A stretch of DNA of 64,000 nt from Tubulanus polymorphus (GCF_964204645.1 NC_134029.1:18680450-18744449); one strand, 5' to 3'. Positions 10,001-22,010 are shown, counted from the stretch's first letter. Made by a program: numbers and translations. The notes: a model not told the origin generated them from the sequence alone.

Positions 10001-13000
10001 TGAAGGCAGTGTCATAGAGGGCTCATGTACCAGTGAAATGTGTGAGCGCAAATTAGATACAAGCACAGATTTTAAGACTGGTATTAACTTTAACCCGGGC
10101 TAACTAACTCCAGTTCCCGGTTAATTCCAGTCTATAAAATCAGGCCCTGGGTTCTGGACTAAAAATGCATGTTTATGAATTATGTTTCCATTGCAAAAGG
10201 TCCAACAAGAATTTTTTATTTTCTATCTGACTTATATTCTGAGGGGCCCTGCAACAAAATTCAGGGGTTTGGATCCCTTGGACACCGTTCCTTTTTCAAA
10301 TGAGCAATTTTCAGTTTTTATTTGCCCACTTGGGACTTTAGTCCCAGCAGGCTATTGCGTTCACTTTTCGTCCGTCAGTCTGTCTGTCCATCCGTAGACG
10401 GAATCCTGTTATTTTGGGGAGTTTTGAAGATGCTTCAAGGTAATGTCTTGATATTTGGTTTATGCATGAATCTACCCTAGACACATCTTCAGCCCAAAAA
10501 CTGGCCCTGTCAGAATCAAGATGGCCGACTGGCAGCCATTGGTGTTCGCCAAAATCAGCACTTTTTACACGTTTTTGAACTTATGAGGGAAATTTTGAAG
10601 ACGCCTTGTTTAATTACCTTGATCTTTTGTATATATTTGATCATCTTGGTGTCATCAGTACTCATTCGTAGGTGGGAAAAAGTTTTTCGACATTTTATTG
10701 ATACCTAAGCATATTTTGTTACAACAATGAATTAGAAAGTTGTAGCTTATAACGTGTTCTATGATTTTGGTGAGTTTCAAGTTCATTGGTTTTTGTATAT
10801 GGCCACCAGGAGGCGTTTAATAATACAATATCTTAGTATTTCTATATTATATTTGTACCAACACATATTTTGTTACCACAATCAATTGCCAAATTGTAGC
10901 TCATGACATCATCTATGATTGTGGTGAGTTTTAATGAAATTAGCTATTCTATATGGTCACCAGGGGGCGTTGAATAGTAGAATAACCTAGTATTTCCTTA
11001 TTATATTGGTACCTAGGCATATTTTGTTACCATGATCATTTTGTAAAGTTGTAGTTCATGACATGTTCTATGATTGTGGTGAGTTGCAAGGTTATTGGGT
11101 TTTGAATATGGTCACCAGGGGGGGGGGTTGAATAGAAGAATAACTTAGTATTTCCATATTAAATTGGTTACGAGGCATATTTTGTTATCACAATCAATTA
11201 CAAAATCATAGCTGCTGACATGTTCTATGATTGTGGTGAGTTTCAAGGTCATTGGTTTTTGTATATGGTCACCAGGGGGCGTTGAATATTGAAATTGTTA
11301 GATTGTTGAGTATTTGAAACCACTTCCCAAGTGGGCATGGTGTCCCTGGACCCCTAGTATAAGTTAAAATATGCCAAAACTTTTCCATGCTGACTAAAAA
11401 GACTACAAGTACTAAACAAAGAATGAATATTGATAAACTGCTGTGTCGATTTATTTAGGATCAGTTGCGGGGATGGATAAAAGGGAATGTGTCGATTTGT
11501 CCACAGCAGTTGTTTATTTTTGACGAAGTCGATAAAATGCACGAATCGCTGATAGACACGATCTCGTCGTATCTCGATTATCACAAAGAAATCAACGGCG
11601 TGAACTATAGAAAATCGATATTTCTTTTTCTGAGGTAATGTTAAAAAGTGTATCTCGAAAATCATGAAATCTTAGCTAGGCAAAACCTTCTAAAACCTTA
11701 CTCTATTAAGGTCCGATGCATGTGATGCGGGAAAACATGGAAACAGGAGATAGAAACATATTTCTCTGAGTGTTTTGCTGCGTCGTCTACAAGAAACGAG
11801 AGACATGGTTTGGGAAAACAATGTTTCCAGGATAAAAAATGTTTGGCTCCATGTTTCTGTGTTTCCCTGCCTTTGGAATTGGGCAAAATTGATGGCCCCA
11901 GTTTATGATATCTTATATTTATTAGTCTAACAGAACGCAGAGATTAATCAAATAATCTTATTGAAACTGTTATGATTTGATTACTGTTTCTCTGATGATA
12001 AGATTTGGATGATTCTCAAAAACTTCTTGATTGAAAAATCTTTATCAAGTGTGGGATTATTCATTAGCTTCTACACCGAGTATAGTGAGAATACTGTTCT
12101 CAGTGTAGAAGCTAATGAATGATCCATATCGGTCTATCTGTCACGCTTGAGCTTAATTTGACCGTAACAATTTCTTAAAGTCTAATCTGCCTTCGTATTC
12201 TAATTCGTAGCAACACAGCTGGAAATGATATTTCGAATGCAGCCTTCAGTCACTGGCAGGATGGGGGCAAAAGAGAGGATATTTCATTCAAAAAAATGGA
12301 AGAGATAATTACTCTTAATTCATATAATGAAAAAGGTCAGTACTTAGTGCGACATTCTTGATAGACGTACATGTGGCGTGTTAGCTCATAGAAAATGAGA
12401 TCCCATGATTAACCCTTTCAGTGCGTCTACACAGCGATGCGGTGTATAAATCGGTGATGGATTTTGCTTGTACAAGCAGCTTGTACACTGCACTGCAGTG
12501 TATTGATGTAATTAGTTATTAGTCTTACCCCTATTGAAAGATGGCAGCACCTGTCAAACATAGTGACATATTAGTAACTAACAATACACTGCGTAGCGGT
12601 GTAGACGCACTTGAGTGGTATTCCCATTATTTAACACACTAGGTTGGAATTTTTCAAAATTATCAAATTATCTCCAGCACTATAGGGTTTTAATTAGTTA
12701 GCACTGAAAGGGTTAAGCTAAGAATAAGCTAAAAAAGATTATTGAGTTTACCCAGTAAGTAGTGATGCAGAACGTTGTGGCATTGTCAGGTGTCTACTGG
12801 GATAAACAGTTGGAAAATATGTTTTTGACAGCCCAGAGTTGATATCTTACTTAGAAAACAGATGCTGAATCAGGTGTTTATATTGCTGCTTGAATTTTGA
12901 TTCAATGCGTTTTACAGGCGGTTTGTGGCATAGTTCGTTGATTTCGAAAAATCTGATCAACGCGTTCATTCCGTTCTTGCCGCTGGAGCGTATTCACGTG

Positions 13001-13174
13001 AAAATGTGCATCAAAGACGATTTATTATCGAAAGGGCACCGCCATCCGTCCGAAGAACTGATCAGTTCAATCGCCGACGAGATGCATTATTTCCCGAAAG
13101 AAGTGAAATTATACTCGACATCCGGCTGCAAACGGGTGACTGAAAAAGTGGATTACGTAATGGAAGAAGTGTGA
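7019..13174 (+). CDS. TOR1A: Torsin-type AAA+ ATPase, six exons
   Basis: Exons 7019-7238, 9220-9293, 9778-9969, 11459-11634, 12211-12335 and 12918-13174 join in phase with GT-AG introns to give 347 aa, the usual torsin length. The N-terminus is a signal/hydrophobic region followed by a second hydrophobic stretch, as in ER-lumen torsins. LFGQHL-type helix: RLHGQHLV in exon 2. Walker A is GWTGGGKN (about 116-123), Walker B LFIFDEVDKM (about 180-189), sensor 1 FLSNTAG and the sensor-2 cysteine SGCK (about 331-334). Torsins are activated by LAP1/LULL1-type cofactors and act at the ER and nuclear envelope. The symbol marks the family; whether it is closest to torsin 1, 2 or 3 needs a tree. Introns carry repeats but no other gene. 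Confidence 0.93.
7395..7466 (-). repeat. tRNA-related SINE head
   Basis: On the minus strand, a GAGCTCAGTGGTCTAGTGG box-A-like segment is followed about 45 nt later by GGGTTCGAGTCTCGC, a polymerase III B box. There is no complete cloverleaf and related sequence recurs nearby, so this is a SINE fragment in torsin intron 1 rather than a tRNA gene. Confidence 0.5.
7503..7612. repeat. Interstitial telomere-like CCCTAA repeats in a dispersed element
   Basis: Degenerate CCCTAA/CCCTAATCC units, with a related copy at about 8340-8402, each followed by an AATGATTTTATTGTT segment. The units sit within a dispersed repeat in torsin intron 1, not at a chromosome end. Confidence 0.55.
7965..8346. repeat. 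Duplicated SINE-like units with tRNA-like head
   Basis: Two copies of an 85-bp segment (7965-8045 and 8265-8346, beginning GCTGCCCGTGCAA) flank a tRNA-like stretch at about 8115-8185 (TAGCTCAAGTGGTAGAGCA ... GGTTCGAGTCCC). The anticodon loop would read GGC but lacks the usual U33, so this is a SINE, not a functional tRNA gene. Confidence 0.5.
10320..11362 (+). repeat. Dispersed repeat with four ~155-bp internal tandem units
   Basis: In torsin intron 3. The motif CACCAGG recurs at about 10803, 10957, 11113 and 11268, a period near 155 bp; each unit also has TGTAGCTCATGACAT and GATTGTGGTGAGTTT-like segments. It starts after CACTTTTCGTCCGTC and ends with CCCAAGTGGGCATGGTG. A shorter copy with the same ends lies at about 57990-58632, so the unit is mobile or segmentally copied. 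No coding capacity seen. Confidence 0.7.
12060..12119. repeat. Short inverted repeat (hairpin)
   Basis: Perfect 17-bp arms TTCATTAGCTTCTACAC (12060-12076) and their complement (12103-12119) around a 26-nt loop, in torsin intron 4. No further context. Confidence 0.6.
12409..12716. mobile_element. TTAA-flanked MITE, copy 1
   Basis: TTAA + CCCTTTCAGTGC ... GCACTGAAAGGG + TTAA. TTAA duplication and CCC-starting inverted ends are typical of piggyBac-type non-autonomous elements. Two more copies are at 26035-26330 and 41506-41800. In torsin intron 5. Non-coding. Confidence 0.75.
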
Positions 13175-14185
13175 GCGGATAGCAGACGTATTTTTCTAAA
13201 TAACAATCTTTATCATGTGTGAAAAAATTATCTTATTGCGATATTTGATGTATGGTAATAACCATAATTGTGGCTCCGAAATTTAGATATTTTCGTATGT
13301 GGAATTTTATGTGCACAGTAACTATAAACAAGTTCCTTTACTGCTTGTTTCGGTTAGATTCTCAATGTTTTTCATTGCTCTTTCGATGCTCTTTGGGATC
13401 AATCTACTTCCTATGGTATCAATATTTAGGTCATGAATTTAGTTATCAAAAGTAACCGTAGTATGAATCACTGGTATACAATGAATGTATAGTTCTGTAA
13501 AAATGTGTTCTTTAGTCTCAGAATTACGTTCAGGCATAGTGGGAACTCCCCTCTCTGCTGTGCTAGAAAATGAATGCATTTTTCAATGTACTACCATATG
13601 ACCTTGTATGCGTATGTACTAATTGAATGAAGTTAGTATATGGAAGATGTCGACTACTGCACTGTAACTTGTGTTTTTATTGGTAATTCGATAAGACGTA
13701 TTCAATCCATTAAGAAACCAACCAGGGGCCAGTTGCATAGTCATGGCTTATATTCAAGACCAGTCTAAGACCAACTTCGTTTTATAGCCAATCTAACACG
13801 TTGAGGCCAGTCTCAAGTTTAAAGACCACTTTTGGACCAGAGTCACGACTGCAACTGGGCTTCGGGGCCTTTAGCCTTACTGGTAATGCTTAATTATTTG
13901 AGGAATATTCTCCTTGTGCCAAATTGTTCCTTTTATGATTTTAGTTGAAGATAATAGTAAGATCAATGTGAATTTAAACACAATGTGGACCTAATACTGG
14001 GTAGACTGGGAAGTCAATGATTTAATGATATTTTCTGTTATCTGCTGCTGGAAATAAATCGAAAACAAAGTTAAGTTATTGAATCGATGAATTTTTTAGT
14101 TTTATTCTCGGGATGTTTTCCCAGATTTTCATGTCGAATTGCCTGTACAGGTAAGCATCAAGGCGTTTGGACGATCCAGTCTTAG
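13175..14185. other. Torsin 3' flank
   Basis: About 1 kb after the torsin stop codon; contains the torsin 3'UTR (end not located) and a MITE at 13727-13860. Nothing else recognised. Confidence 0.4.
13727..13860. mobile_element. Short MITE (GGCCAGTTGCA ... TGCAACTGGGC ends)
   Basis: Imperfect inverted ends around a body rich in GACTTAAGACC-like words. Related sequence occurs at about 59889-60016 and more weakly near 49500-49612, so the family is dispersed in this genome. Confidence 0.55.
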
Positions 14186-14363
14186 TACAGTAAACCTCAC
14201 CCAACTTGGACCAACTAGGACTGGCAAATTTTGTCCGAGGTAAGCCAATAACCGAGTTAAGACTATGAAAATATGTTAGCAAGTCACAAAAATTATTTCA
14301 TTTTTCTCAGAGATAATCAAATGTCTACGATAGCCATGTCCGAGTAAACCAAGGTTTGCTGTA
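14186..14363. mobile_element. TA-flanked MITE, mariner/Tigger-like
   Basis: TA + CAGTAAACCT ... AGGTTTGCTG + TA, with the internal word AATTTTGTCCGAGG shared with similar elements at 31822-31969 and about 32815-33002. A non-autonomous Tc1/mariner-superfamily element is the likely type. The tandem duplication at 20673 starts in the middle of this MITE. Confidence 0.6.
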
Positions 14364-14806
14364 GTTTAGCAGTGATTATGAATAATCATGGCTACGTAGA
14401 TTAACAACCGAAATCTTAACCTATCTCCAGATCTTCAATTTACGAAGCAATGTTGAACTCGACAGACCATGCCGCTTTATTTGAGATAAATGGGACTAGA
14501 GACGCAATCACTACAGAACGTATGGAACATATTGCTGTAAAGGGATCACTACATGTGTAGTTTGGGCTTGCTGTTTGTAGACTGGATATTTGTAGTTTTC
14601 TCTTGAAAATAATGATTTTTTTAGATTTAGATTTAAATTTATTGCTCCAGAAAATTGTACATTTTTTGCGAGCACAGGATACATACAAAATAAACAGTTT
14701 GCAGTTATACAATAACAGTTGCTAGTCATACAATAACTAGTTATATTTACAATTGAAAAGTTATTTTGAAAAGTTCGTGTATACCAGGAACAGCGATGAG
14801 GTGAGG

Positions 14807-17800
14807 CTAGATAAGGCTATGTGCCTTTTTTATAAAAACTGCAAGATTCCTTAGGACGTTTGGGTTTTCTGACGTAAAAAGGTTCATTAATTTTCTTATA
14901 TTAGGAAACGTTACTATTTGTTGCGGTATGTACCGACTTCTTAAACTTTCGAAAAAAGTACACTCCATTATAAAATGGTATTCGTCGCCGATTTGCCCTA
15001 GGTTACATTTGGTACAAAGTCGTTCATTTCGGGGGATATTTTCATATCTTCTTGTTTCAATCGGTAGATTATGATTAGAGCAACGAAACCGTATTACATT
15101 TGTCCTGAGGTCAAATGGTAGTGCTAATGAACATACTTCCCGCCCCCAATTCGGCTTAATAATTCTATAGGTATCTAGTTTTGTTGAAGCTGCGATAGTC
15201 TGGTGCCATTTCTGTTTGAATTGATCTTGTAAACATAATTTAACAGTTTCTGATAAATACCGGATATTCGGGAAAGATTGTTCGTACCAAATGTAACCTA
15301 GACCACAGTTTTCTAAGATAGACTGAATACAAGTGATCCATTTACTGGTCTTACCATTTACATGATTTTTTATTAGGATACGATACATTTTACTAGAATG
15401 AGAGTTGCTCTCTGTGATCAGATGTCCCCAAAACTTAACCATTCTGACTTTTATTTGTATTTCAAAAGGAAAACGACCTAATTCTCCATAAACCATAGCA
15501 TTTGGAGTTGCACGTTTCAATTTCAATAAGTATTTGCAGAACATTAGGTGTATTTTCTCGATTGCATCTAAGTTCGAGAAACCCCATATTTCACTACCAA
15601 AGGTAAGGATCGATCCCACCATTGCATCAAAAATTTTAAATGCAATGTCTATAGTTAGGGAGTATTGCTGTACTTTTTTAAGAACAAAAAATAGTGTTTT
15701 TTTTGCTTGGTCACAGATATCTTTTTTGCATTTAGCGAAATTTCCAGTATAATTAAAGTGTACTCCCAAATATCTAAAGTCAGATACTGTATCCAAGGCT
15801 ACCCCCTGATATAGAAAATGGGCTGTCTGTTAGATCGTCTTTTTTCGAAAACTATGGCTTTGGTTTTTTCGACATTGATTACTAACTGCCATGTTTGGCA
15901 GTAATCCACAACATGGTCAAGTATATTATGCAGTTTGGAAGCATTGTCAGATAATAATAAAGTATCGTCGGCATATAAAAGTATTAATATGTTAAACCAG
16001 AAATCATCCAGCTGGAAATCTAATCCTTGACACCCTTTCTCGTATAAGAAAGACTCGAGGTCATTGACAAATATGGAGAAAAGCACTGGTGACAGATTTT
16101 CCCCTTGACGTAACCCAATTTGACTATCTATGCTTTCTGATAATCGATCGTTTACCTTGACCTTAGATTTAATATGTTGATACATGTTATGAATCACTCG
16201 GAGGATATTTCCTGTAATTCCCGTTAAAATTAATTTATGCCACAGTGCTTTTCTCCATATTGTATCGAATGCTTTTTGGTAATCAATAAATATACAGTAA
16301 AGCTTCCGCTTATTACTAGTCAGAATATCTATAAGGGAATGCAATGTGAAAATATGGTCCATGATACTACGATTTTTTCGAAATCCAGCTTGATTTTCAT
16401 TCAGTAATTGGTTATCCATCAAAAACTCCTCTAAACGTTTATTAATCAGGCTCGTAAACAATTTGCTCATACAGCTTAATAGAGTAATTCCTCTGTAGTT
16501 ATCCGGATTGGAAGGGTCTCCCTTATTCTTAAAGATTGGAGTGATAATACCTACAGCCCACTCTTCCGGAATGCAGCCAGTTTTCAAAATATTGTTAAAC
16601 AACAAAACGAGGGTAGGCATGATTTCATTTTCTGCAGTTTTGAGGAATTCGTTTAAAATTTCGTCGTTTCCAGGGGCTTTATTATTTTTGAGGCATTTTA
16701 TACATTTAGATATTTCTCCCTCAGTGATTAGCCTATTAAGTGCATCATCATTGTGGTCATGAAGGAAGTCATTCACATTGAAAAAATTACGATTATCATT
16801 TTCTGCACTACGGTTTTGGTTAATGACGGAAAAGTGGTCAAATAAATCATCTAGCGACGCTTTACATTCATTTGGTTTTTCCTTTCGGAAATATTTCCAA
16901 AAAGCTTTTGGATCGTCTTTTGCTAACTTTCCTATTTGGTCATTGTGCAATTTAACTTTCTTTTGTTTTGATATCTTTATCGATGTTTTATACCTCTTAT
17001 ACGCCGAATTCAGATTAGTTCTATTTTGGACGGATCGATATCTTTTATAATTTCTTTTCGCTTTCCTATAAATTCTACGGTCTCGTTTCACTTTATAGTC
17101 ATGTAACAAAGTTTTTGGTTTGTCAAAGTTAACCCGGCTTCGGCCCATTGTGGCCCCTGCCGCCTTATTTAAAATGTCGCATATACGCTTATTCGCACAG
17201 GCGCTGTCTATTATATCATTTTGAAGTTCGATATTTATTTTATTCAATTCGGTTTGGTTGATTGCCTCTCTAAAAACATCGCTTCGACCACTGTTCCATT
17301 TAATTTTACCTGTTATGTTAGGCATGTTTTGTACATTTGTATATGGACTTCTCGTGTGTGAAATAGAGAAGGAACACGTAACAGCACAGTGTACGTCTGA
17401 AATCATTTGGTCATAGTCGTTTACATTGAAGTTCACGCATTTTGACAACAAATAGGGAGACATAATAAAGTAATCAATAACATGGTTATTTTCCCCTTTG
17501 ATGCACGTGTACTCACCGATTCCTTTATCCCTACCTAATCTGCCATTTGCAATGAACATGTTGTGATTTTTACAAAAGTCTAACAAACGATAACCCCAAT
17601 TATTGATAGAGGAGTCTTTGTTTTTCCTATTGAGTAGACCTTGTATTTTTAGTGCATCAAGGTTATGACGATCTTCCACAAAAACTTCGTCTAGGCCTAG
17701 GAATTCCATGAGTATTTCGTCATGGGGTAAATAGTCTAATAACTGCTTTGTGTAGGCATTGAAATCGCCACATAGACAAAAATAAGCATCGGTAGAACTC

Positions 17801-18246
17801 ATTCGGTTTATAACGTCAGTGTCGAGTTCATCGAATAAGTTAATATTTCCATATCTACTAGTTTCTGGGGGAATATATACTCCTCCAATTAACAAATGTT
17901 TTTTCCACCCTAGGAATCTCTTATCAATTTCAATCCATTGAATGATATTGGTTGATTTATGAATAGTTTTAATATATCTGTTTAGACTTTGCTTAAAAGC
18001 AACCAGGATTCCCCCAGATTTCCTTATAGCTAGATTTGATCTGTTATTCATGACTACTTCGTAACCGACACTTTTAAAATACTCTTTTACCCACAATTCA
18101 TCGGAATCATCAAGTTTGGTTTCAGAAAAAACTAAAATATCAGCTGACTTGCATAAACTATCAAACTCTAGAGTATATGATCTAGATTTCAAACCACAAA
18201 TATTCAGACACAGGATACTAATTTCTCCTGGCTCGGCGCAATCCTA
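14807..18246 (-). pseudogene. LINE ORF2: endonuclease and reverse transcriptase, one frameshift
   Basis: The frame opens after a TAG near 18246 (ISILCLNICGLK, the usual endonuclease start) and reads through an apurinic-type endonuclease (VFSETKLDD, CGDFNAY, SDVHCAV) and a reverse transcriptase (GFRKNRSIMDHIF, FIDYQKAFD, GLRQGENLSPVLF, YADDTLLLSDN). It stops at 15799; the C-terminal part (FRYLGVHFNYTG, then CTKCNLGQIGDEYHFIMEC, a Cys/His motif) continues in another frame from 15796 to 14807. One single-base indel near a G run at about 15805 explains the break. The catalytic YADD is intact. Confidence 0.88.
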
Positions 18247-18465
18247 TTCTGGAGCTGTTGCTAGCGGTTGGGATAGATGTAATCCACTGTCCATATCCAA
18301 GACGAACCTGGCGTCTCGGAGCGCTTCGTTTACTGATGATTGTTCAGGTTCAGACGCTACTCTGGCTCTTTTTTCCGGAGGTCTAACGGTATCCCGTTTA
18401 CGATTTCCAGCAGGCACGGTTTTACGGGTGCGCGATTTCGTAGAGTTGGTCAGTGTGGCGTATTC

Positions 18466-19560
18466 CTAGCGGCTGGTTGTTTCGTTCGCACCAGATGTTG
18501 CATCATTATTAACAGCAACTTGAAGTGGCAGGGTAGGTGAAGCTCGAAACGTAAAACCAGAAAAAGTACTTTCATCACGGGAAGGGGTTACAACGGGCTC
18601 TGTCGCTGGGGTTCGGTTTTTTTCATCATTACTTTCATCGCGGGCAGGGGTTACATCGGGCTCTGTCGCTGGGGTTCGGTTTCTTTGAGCCGGCGCGTTG
18701 CGGTTTATCGGTTGCCTATGTGGCACGGAGCGACTTATCAATCGCCCATTACTCGCTATTTTAAGTTCTTTCTTGGCTTCTGGTATAAAATCTAGAACTC
18801 TTCGGAAGTTTATGTCATTGAGACGTTCCGCATGTGATTGGCTTGATCTCAACCAGACATCAGTGAACTTAGGATTTTTTCTAAGATTATGTTTCTTTCG
18901 CAAGACATCGATTTTAATGGCTTTTGTTTTCAACGCGACCTTTACAAGCGGATTTCTCTGACCATTTCTAATCGGCAATTGCTTGTGAGCTGTGATTGCT
19001 TGTTTATGGCCAAGATAGTCAAACATTTCTTCGCATGTTTTTTGGAGATCAGATTGGAATTCTTTCTTCAAGTCGCTCACGATAATGCAGAGTTCTGCAC
19101 AGTCTAGTGGGTCGGGGCAGTTTGCAGTGAGGCCTGAGTTCACTTGGCACTGCAGCTCTATGCAGAGGCTTTCTAATTTTTTTATATCTGCCCTTGCGGC
19201 TTTAAGGCTTGTGGTGAGGCTGTTTACTTTCCCTGATGTGAAGTTCAAGTCTGAGATCAACTTTTGATTTTCATTTTGAAGGTCGTCGTAGGATTTGCTG
19301 GTGTATTGAACCGAGTCAGCGAGCTCGTCGATAGTTTTTGATTGGTTTTGTAGTTTTTCATTAATACTACTTATGTCAGTATCATGGACACGAACTGTGG
19401 TTTTCAAAGAATCGAAACTATCGGTCATTTGTTTCTGCTCAAGTTGAATATCATTCAAGCGCTTCATGATGTCAGCGACTGAGCTTTTCATAAAAGATTC
19501 AAAATCTGATACTAAGTCTGATTCTGGTTTATCACCAGAGCATCGGTTGTTTCGTTCCAT
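18466..19560 (-). CDS. LINE ORF1, coiled-coil protein
   Basis: 364 aa from the ATG at 19560. The first ~150 residues form a long coiled coil (heptads around MKRLNDIQLEQKQMTDSF and LNFTSGKVNSLTTSL), followed by a basic middle domain (VDVLRKKHNLRKN-like, DVWLRSSQSH) that may bind nucleic acid. Near the C-terminus a 20-residue unit with RTPATEP..TP.RDES is repeated twice. It precedes ORF2 by about 220 bp. Comparable to ORF1 proteins of other LINEs that coat the RNA; no zinc knuckle seen. Confidence 0.75.
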   Translation of the reverse strand: MERNNRCSGDKPESDLVSDFESFMKSSVADIMKRLNDIQLEQKQMTDSFDSLKTTVRVHDTDISSINEKLQNQSKTIDELADSVQYTSKSYDDLQNENQKLISDLNFTSGKVNSLTTSLKAARADIKKLESLCIELQCQVNSGLTANCPDPLDCAELCIIVSDLKKEFQSDLQKTCEEMFDYLGHKQAITAHKQLPIRNGQRNPLVKVALKTKAIKIDVLRKKHNLRKNPKFTDVWLRSSQSHAERLNDINFRRVLDFIPEAKKELKIASNGRLISRSVPHRQPINRNAPAQRNRTPATEPDVTPARDESNDEKNRTPATEPVVTPSRDESTFSGFTFRASPTLPLQVAVNNDATSGANETTSR

Positions 19561-20672
19561 TTTGTAGTCGCACGTCAAGCAGCCGAATAAGTGTTACACA
19601 ACGAGTTAATACACACTACGCAGTTAGACCACAAAACTCCGGGTTGTAATCCTTCGAGCGTGACGGTTCACCGGTCGTGCACAGGTTATATATCACCAGT
19701 ACTCAAATTTATAGCAATTTGCGACAACTTTTACGATCGAAAATAATGTACATACTCAATTTCCACGACGCTAAAACACGGTTGTACAGTAGTATCCTAT
19801 GAGTTCTCGCTACTGACCGCGTTTGGTACTGTATTTCCAACCGCTGACAGACGAGAATCGGAGTTTTTAGCAGCACTAGAAATTTCAAGAACCAGCACCC
19901 GCCATATTGAATCTATAAGATTAGGTTAGTCCTCGGGGCATAATCCAGTTACTCAATCTTGATGCTTAAAGAGTTACCAATTGAAATACAGCTACGTTTT
20001 ACTCATATTGCTAACTCTCAAAATGGCCCTTGGTTAAAGAATAATCCTTAAATTTCTTCTTAAAATGTTCATTCTATAGACACCAATCACCAAAAGATAT
20101 AAACGAATGCATTGTACATAAACTGGGATTTATTTCAACAATCATATTTATATACATGAATAATTACTCAATATACAATACGCTCATTATTGAGCTATAA
20201 GGTCGGATAAATAGAAATCTATTTCACGTCAATCGAGCGCTGCACAGTTGATCAACAATCAAGAATGATCGAGCAGTTGATCACAACAATCACGAATGAT
20301 CGAGCACAGTTGATCAACAAAAAAGAATGACTAGAGAAATTTCAAGCTCGAATGAGTTAAATATACATTGTATATTCCTTCCATAACCATTTGTAGAGGT
20401 GTCAAACTTGGCACATTTTTATGGAAATCGTCATTAAGATCTCAAAACTGTGTACATTGTTTGGCCCTATCTGGGGATGCAGAATACATTTGAACTACAT
20501 AGCCTCCAAATTTTGACATTTCCCCGAAAAAGTAATCTAAAACACGGCATTATCTATTATGCTGTAATATAATCATCAGATCATCGGGAAATTTTCTAAA
20601 ATGGCCTTTGAAAAGAAATGATGCATAATGCTTTCTACGAAAGACTACGTATGATATTTCATAGATTTTCAT

Positions 20673-21801
20673 AAATTTTGTCCGAGGTAAGCCAATAACC
20701 GAGTTAAGACTATGAAAATATGTTAGCAAGTCACAAAAATTATTTCATTTTTCTCAGAGATAATCAAATGTCTACGATAGCCATGTCCGAGTAAACCAAG
20801 GTTTGCTGTAGTTTAGCAGTGATTATGAATAATCATGGCTACGTAGATTAACAACCGAAATCTTAACCTATCTCCAGATCTTCAATTTACGAAGCAATGT
20901 TGAACTCGACAGACCATGCCGCTTTATTTGAGATAAATGGGACTAGAGACGCAATCACTACAGAACGTATGGAACATATTGCTGTAAAGGGATCACTACA
21001 TGTGTAGTTTGGGCTTGCTGTTTGTAGACTGGATATTTGTAGTTTTCTCTTGAAAATAATGGTTAGTCCTCGGGGCATAATCCAGTTACTCAATCTTGAT
21101 GCTTAAAGAGTTACCAATTGAAATACAGCTACGTTTTACTCATATTGCTAACTCTCAAAATGGCCCTTGGTTAAAGAATAATCCTTAAATTTCTTCTAAA
21201 AATGTTCATTCTATAGACACCAATCACCAAAAGATATAAACGAATGCATTGTACATAAACTGGGATTTATTTCAACAATCATATTTATATACATGAATAA
21301 TTACTCAATATACAATACGCTCATTATTGAGCTATAAGGTCGGATAAATAGAAATCTATTTCACGTCAATCGAGCGCTGCACAGTTGATCAACAATCAAG
21401 AATGATCGAGCAGTTGATCACAACAATCACGAATGATCGAGCACAGTTGATCAACAAAAAAGAATGACTAGAGAAATTTCAAGCTCGAATGAGTTAAATA
21501 TACATTGTATATTCCTTCCTTAACCATTTGTAGAGGTGTCAAACTTGGCACATTTTTATGGAAATCGTCATTAAGATCTCAAAACTGTGTACATTGTTTG
21601 GCCCTATCTGGGGATGCAGAATACATTTGAACTACATAGCCTCCTAATTTTGACATTTCCCCGAAAAAGTAATCTAAAACACGGCATTATCTATTATGCT
21701 GTAATATAATCATCAGATCATCGGGAAATTTTCTAAAATGGCCTTTGAAAAGAAATGATGCATAATGCTTTCTACGAAAGACTACGTATGATATTTCATA
21801 G
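20673..21801. repeat. Tandem duplication copy 2 (1129 bp, uninterrupted)
   Basis: Continuous copy of the unit whose first copy was split by the LINE. It lies 210 bp beyond the PIK3C3 stop codon and includes a minus-strand AATAAA at 21266-21271, so PIK3C3 transcripts may end inside it. Confidence 0.9.
21266..21271 (-). promoter_or_regulatory. Candidate PIK3C3 poly(A) signal
   Basis: AATAAA on the minus strand about 740 nt after the PIK3C3 stop codon, in the duplicated unit. A same-sequence signal lies in the first copy. No closer AATAAA was noticed. Confidence 0.3.
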
Positions 21802-22010
21802 AACACTTCGCTATCGTAAATAATGCTGTCATGGCATGAGAACATATCAGTCGATAAGAACTCAACGATTTTAGCCACATTAGTCGATACGCACAATTCG
21901 TGTTCAACAGTTTTTATCAGCACAAATGTTCTTGTTGTAAGCACCATTATCATTAGAATATCCTGAGCAGAGTTGAGTTGTTGATTATTTAGCGAGCGCT
22001 TTTTCGTCGT

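Larger units (their letters stand above)
14615..19924 (-). mobile_element. 5.3-kb non-LTR retrotransposon (LINE)
   Basis: Minus-strand element with two ORFs: a coiled-coil ORF1, and an endonuclease plus reverse transcriptase ORF2. It ends in a short A/T-rich tail (ATTTAAATCTAAATCT-like repeats then A) at 14615-14650. The limits are exact because the neighbouring duplicate has the empty site: ...AATAATG/GTTAGTCC.... No clear target duplication is visible. The 5' end (GATTCAATATGGCGGG) looks near full length. The clade is not certain; the Jockey/CR1 group is likely from the ORF order and RT motifs. Confidence 0.9.
14226..20664. repeat. Tandem duplication copy 1, split by a LINE
   Basis: The segments 14226-14614 and 19925-20664 correspond base for base, with rare differences, to the continuous copy at 20673-21801. 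A 5310-bp LINE lies between them. An 8-bp filler (20665-20672) separates the two copies. Confidence 0.9.

Noticed and set aside
21687-21953. 88-codon minus-strand ORF just after PIK3C3
   Set aside because: Falls in the PIK3C3 3'UTR and the duplicated unit; no start context, no family.
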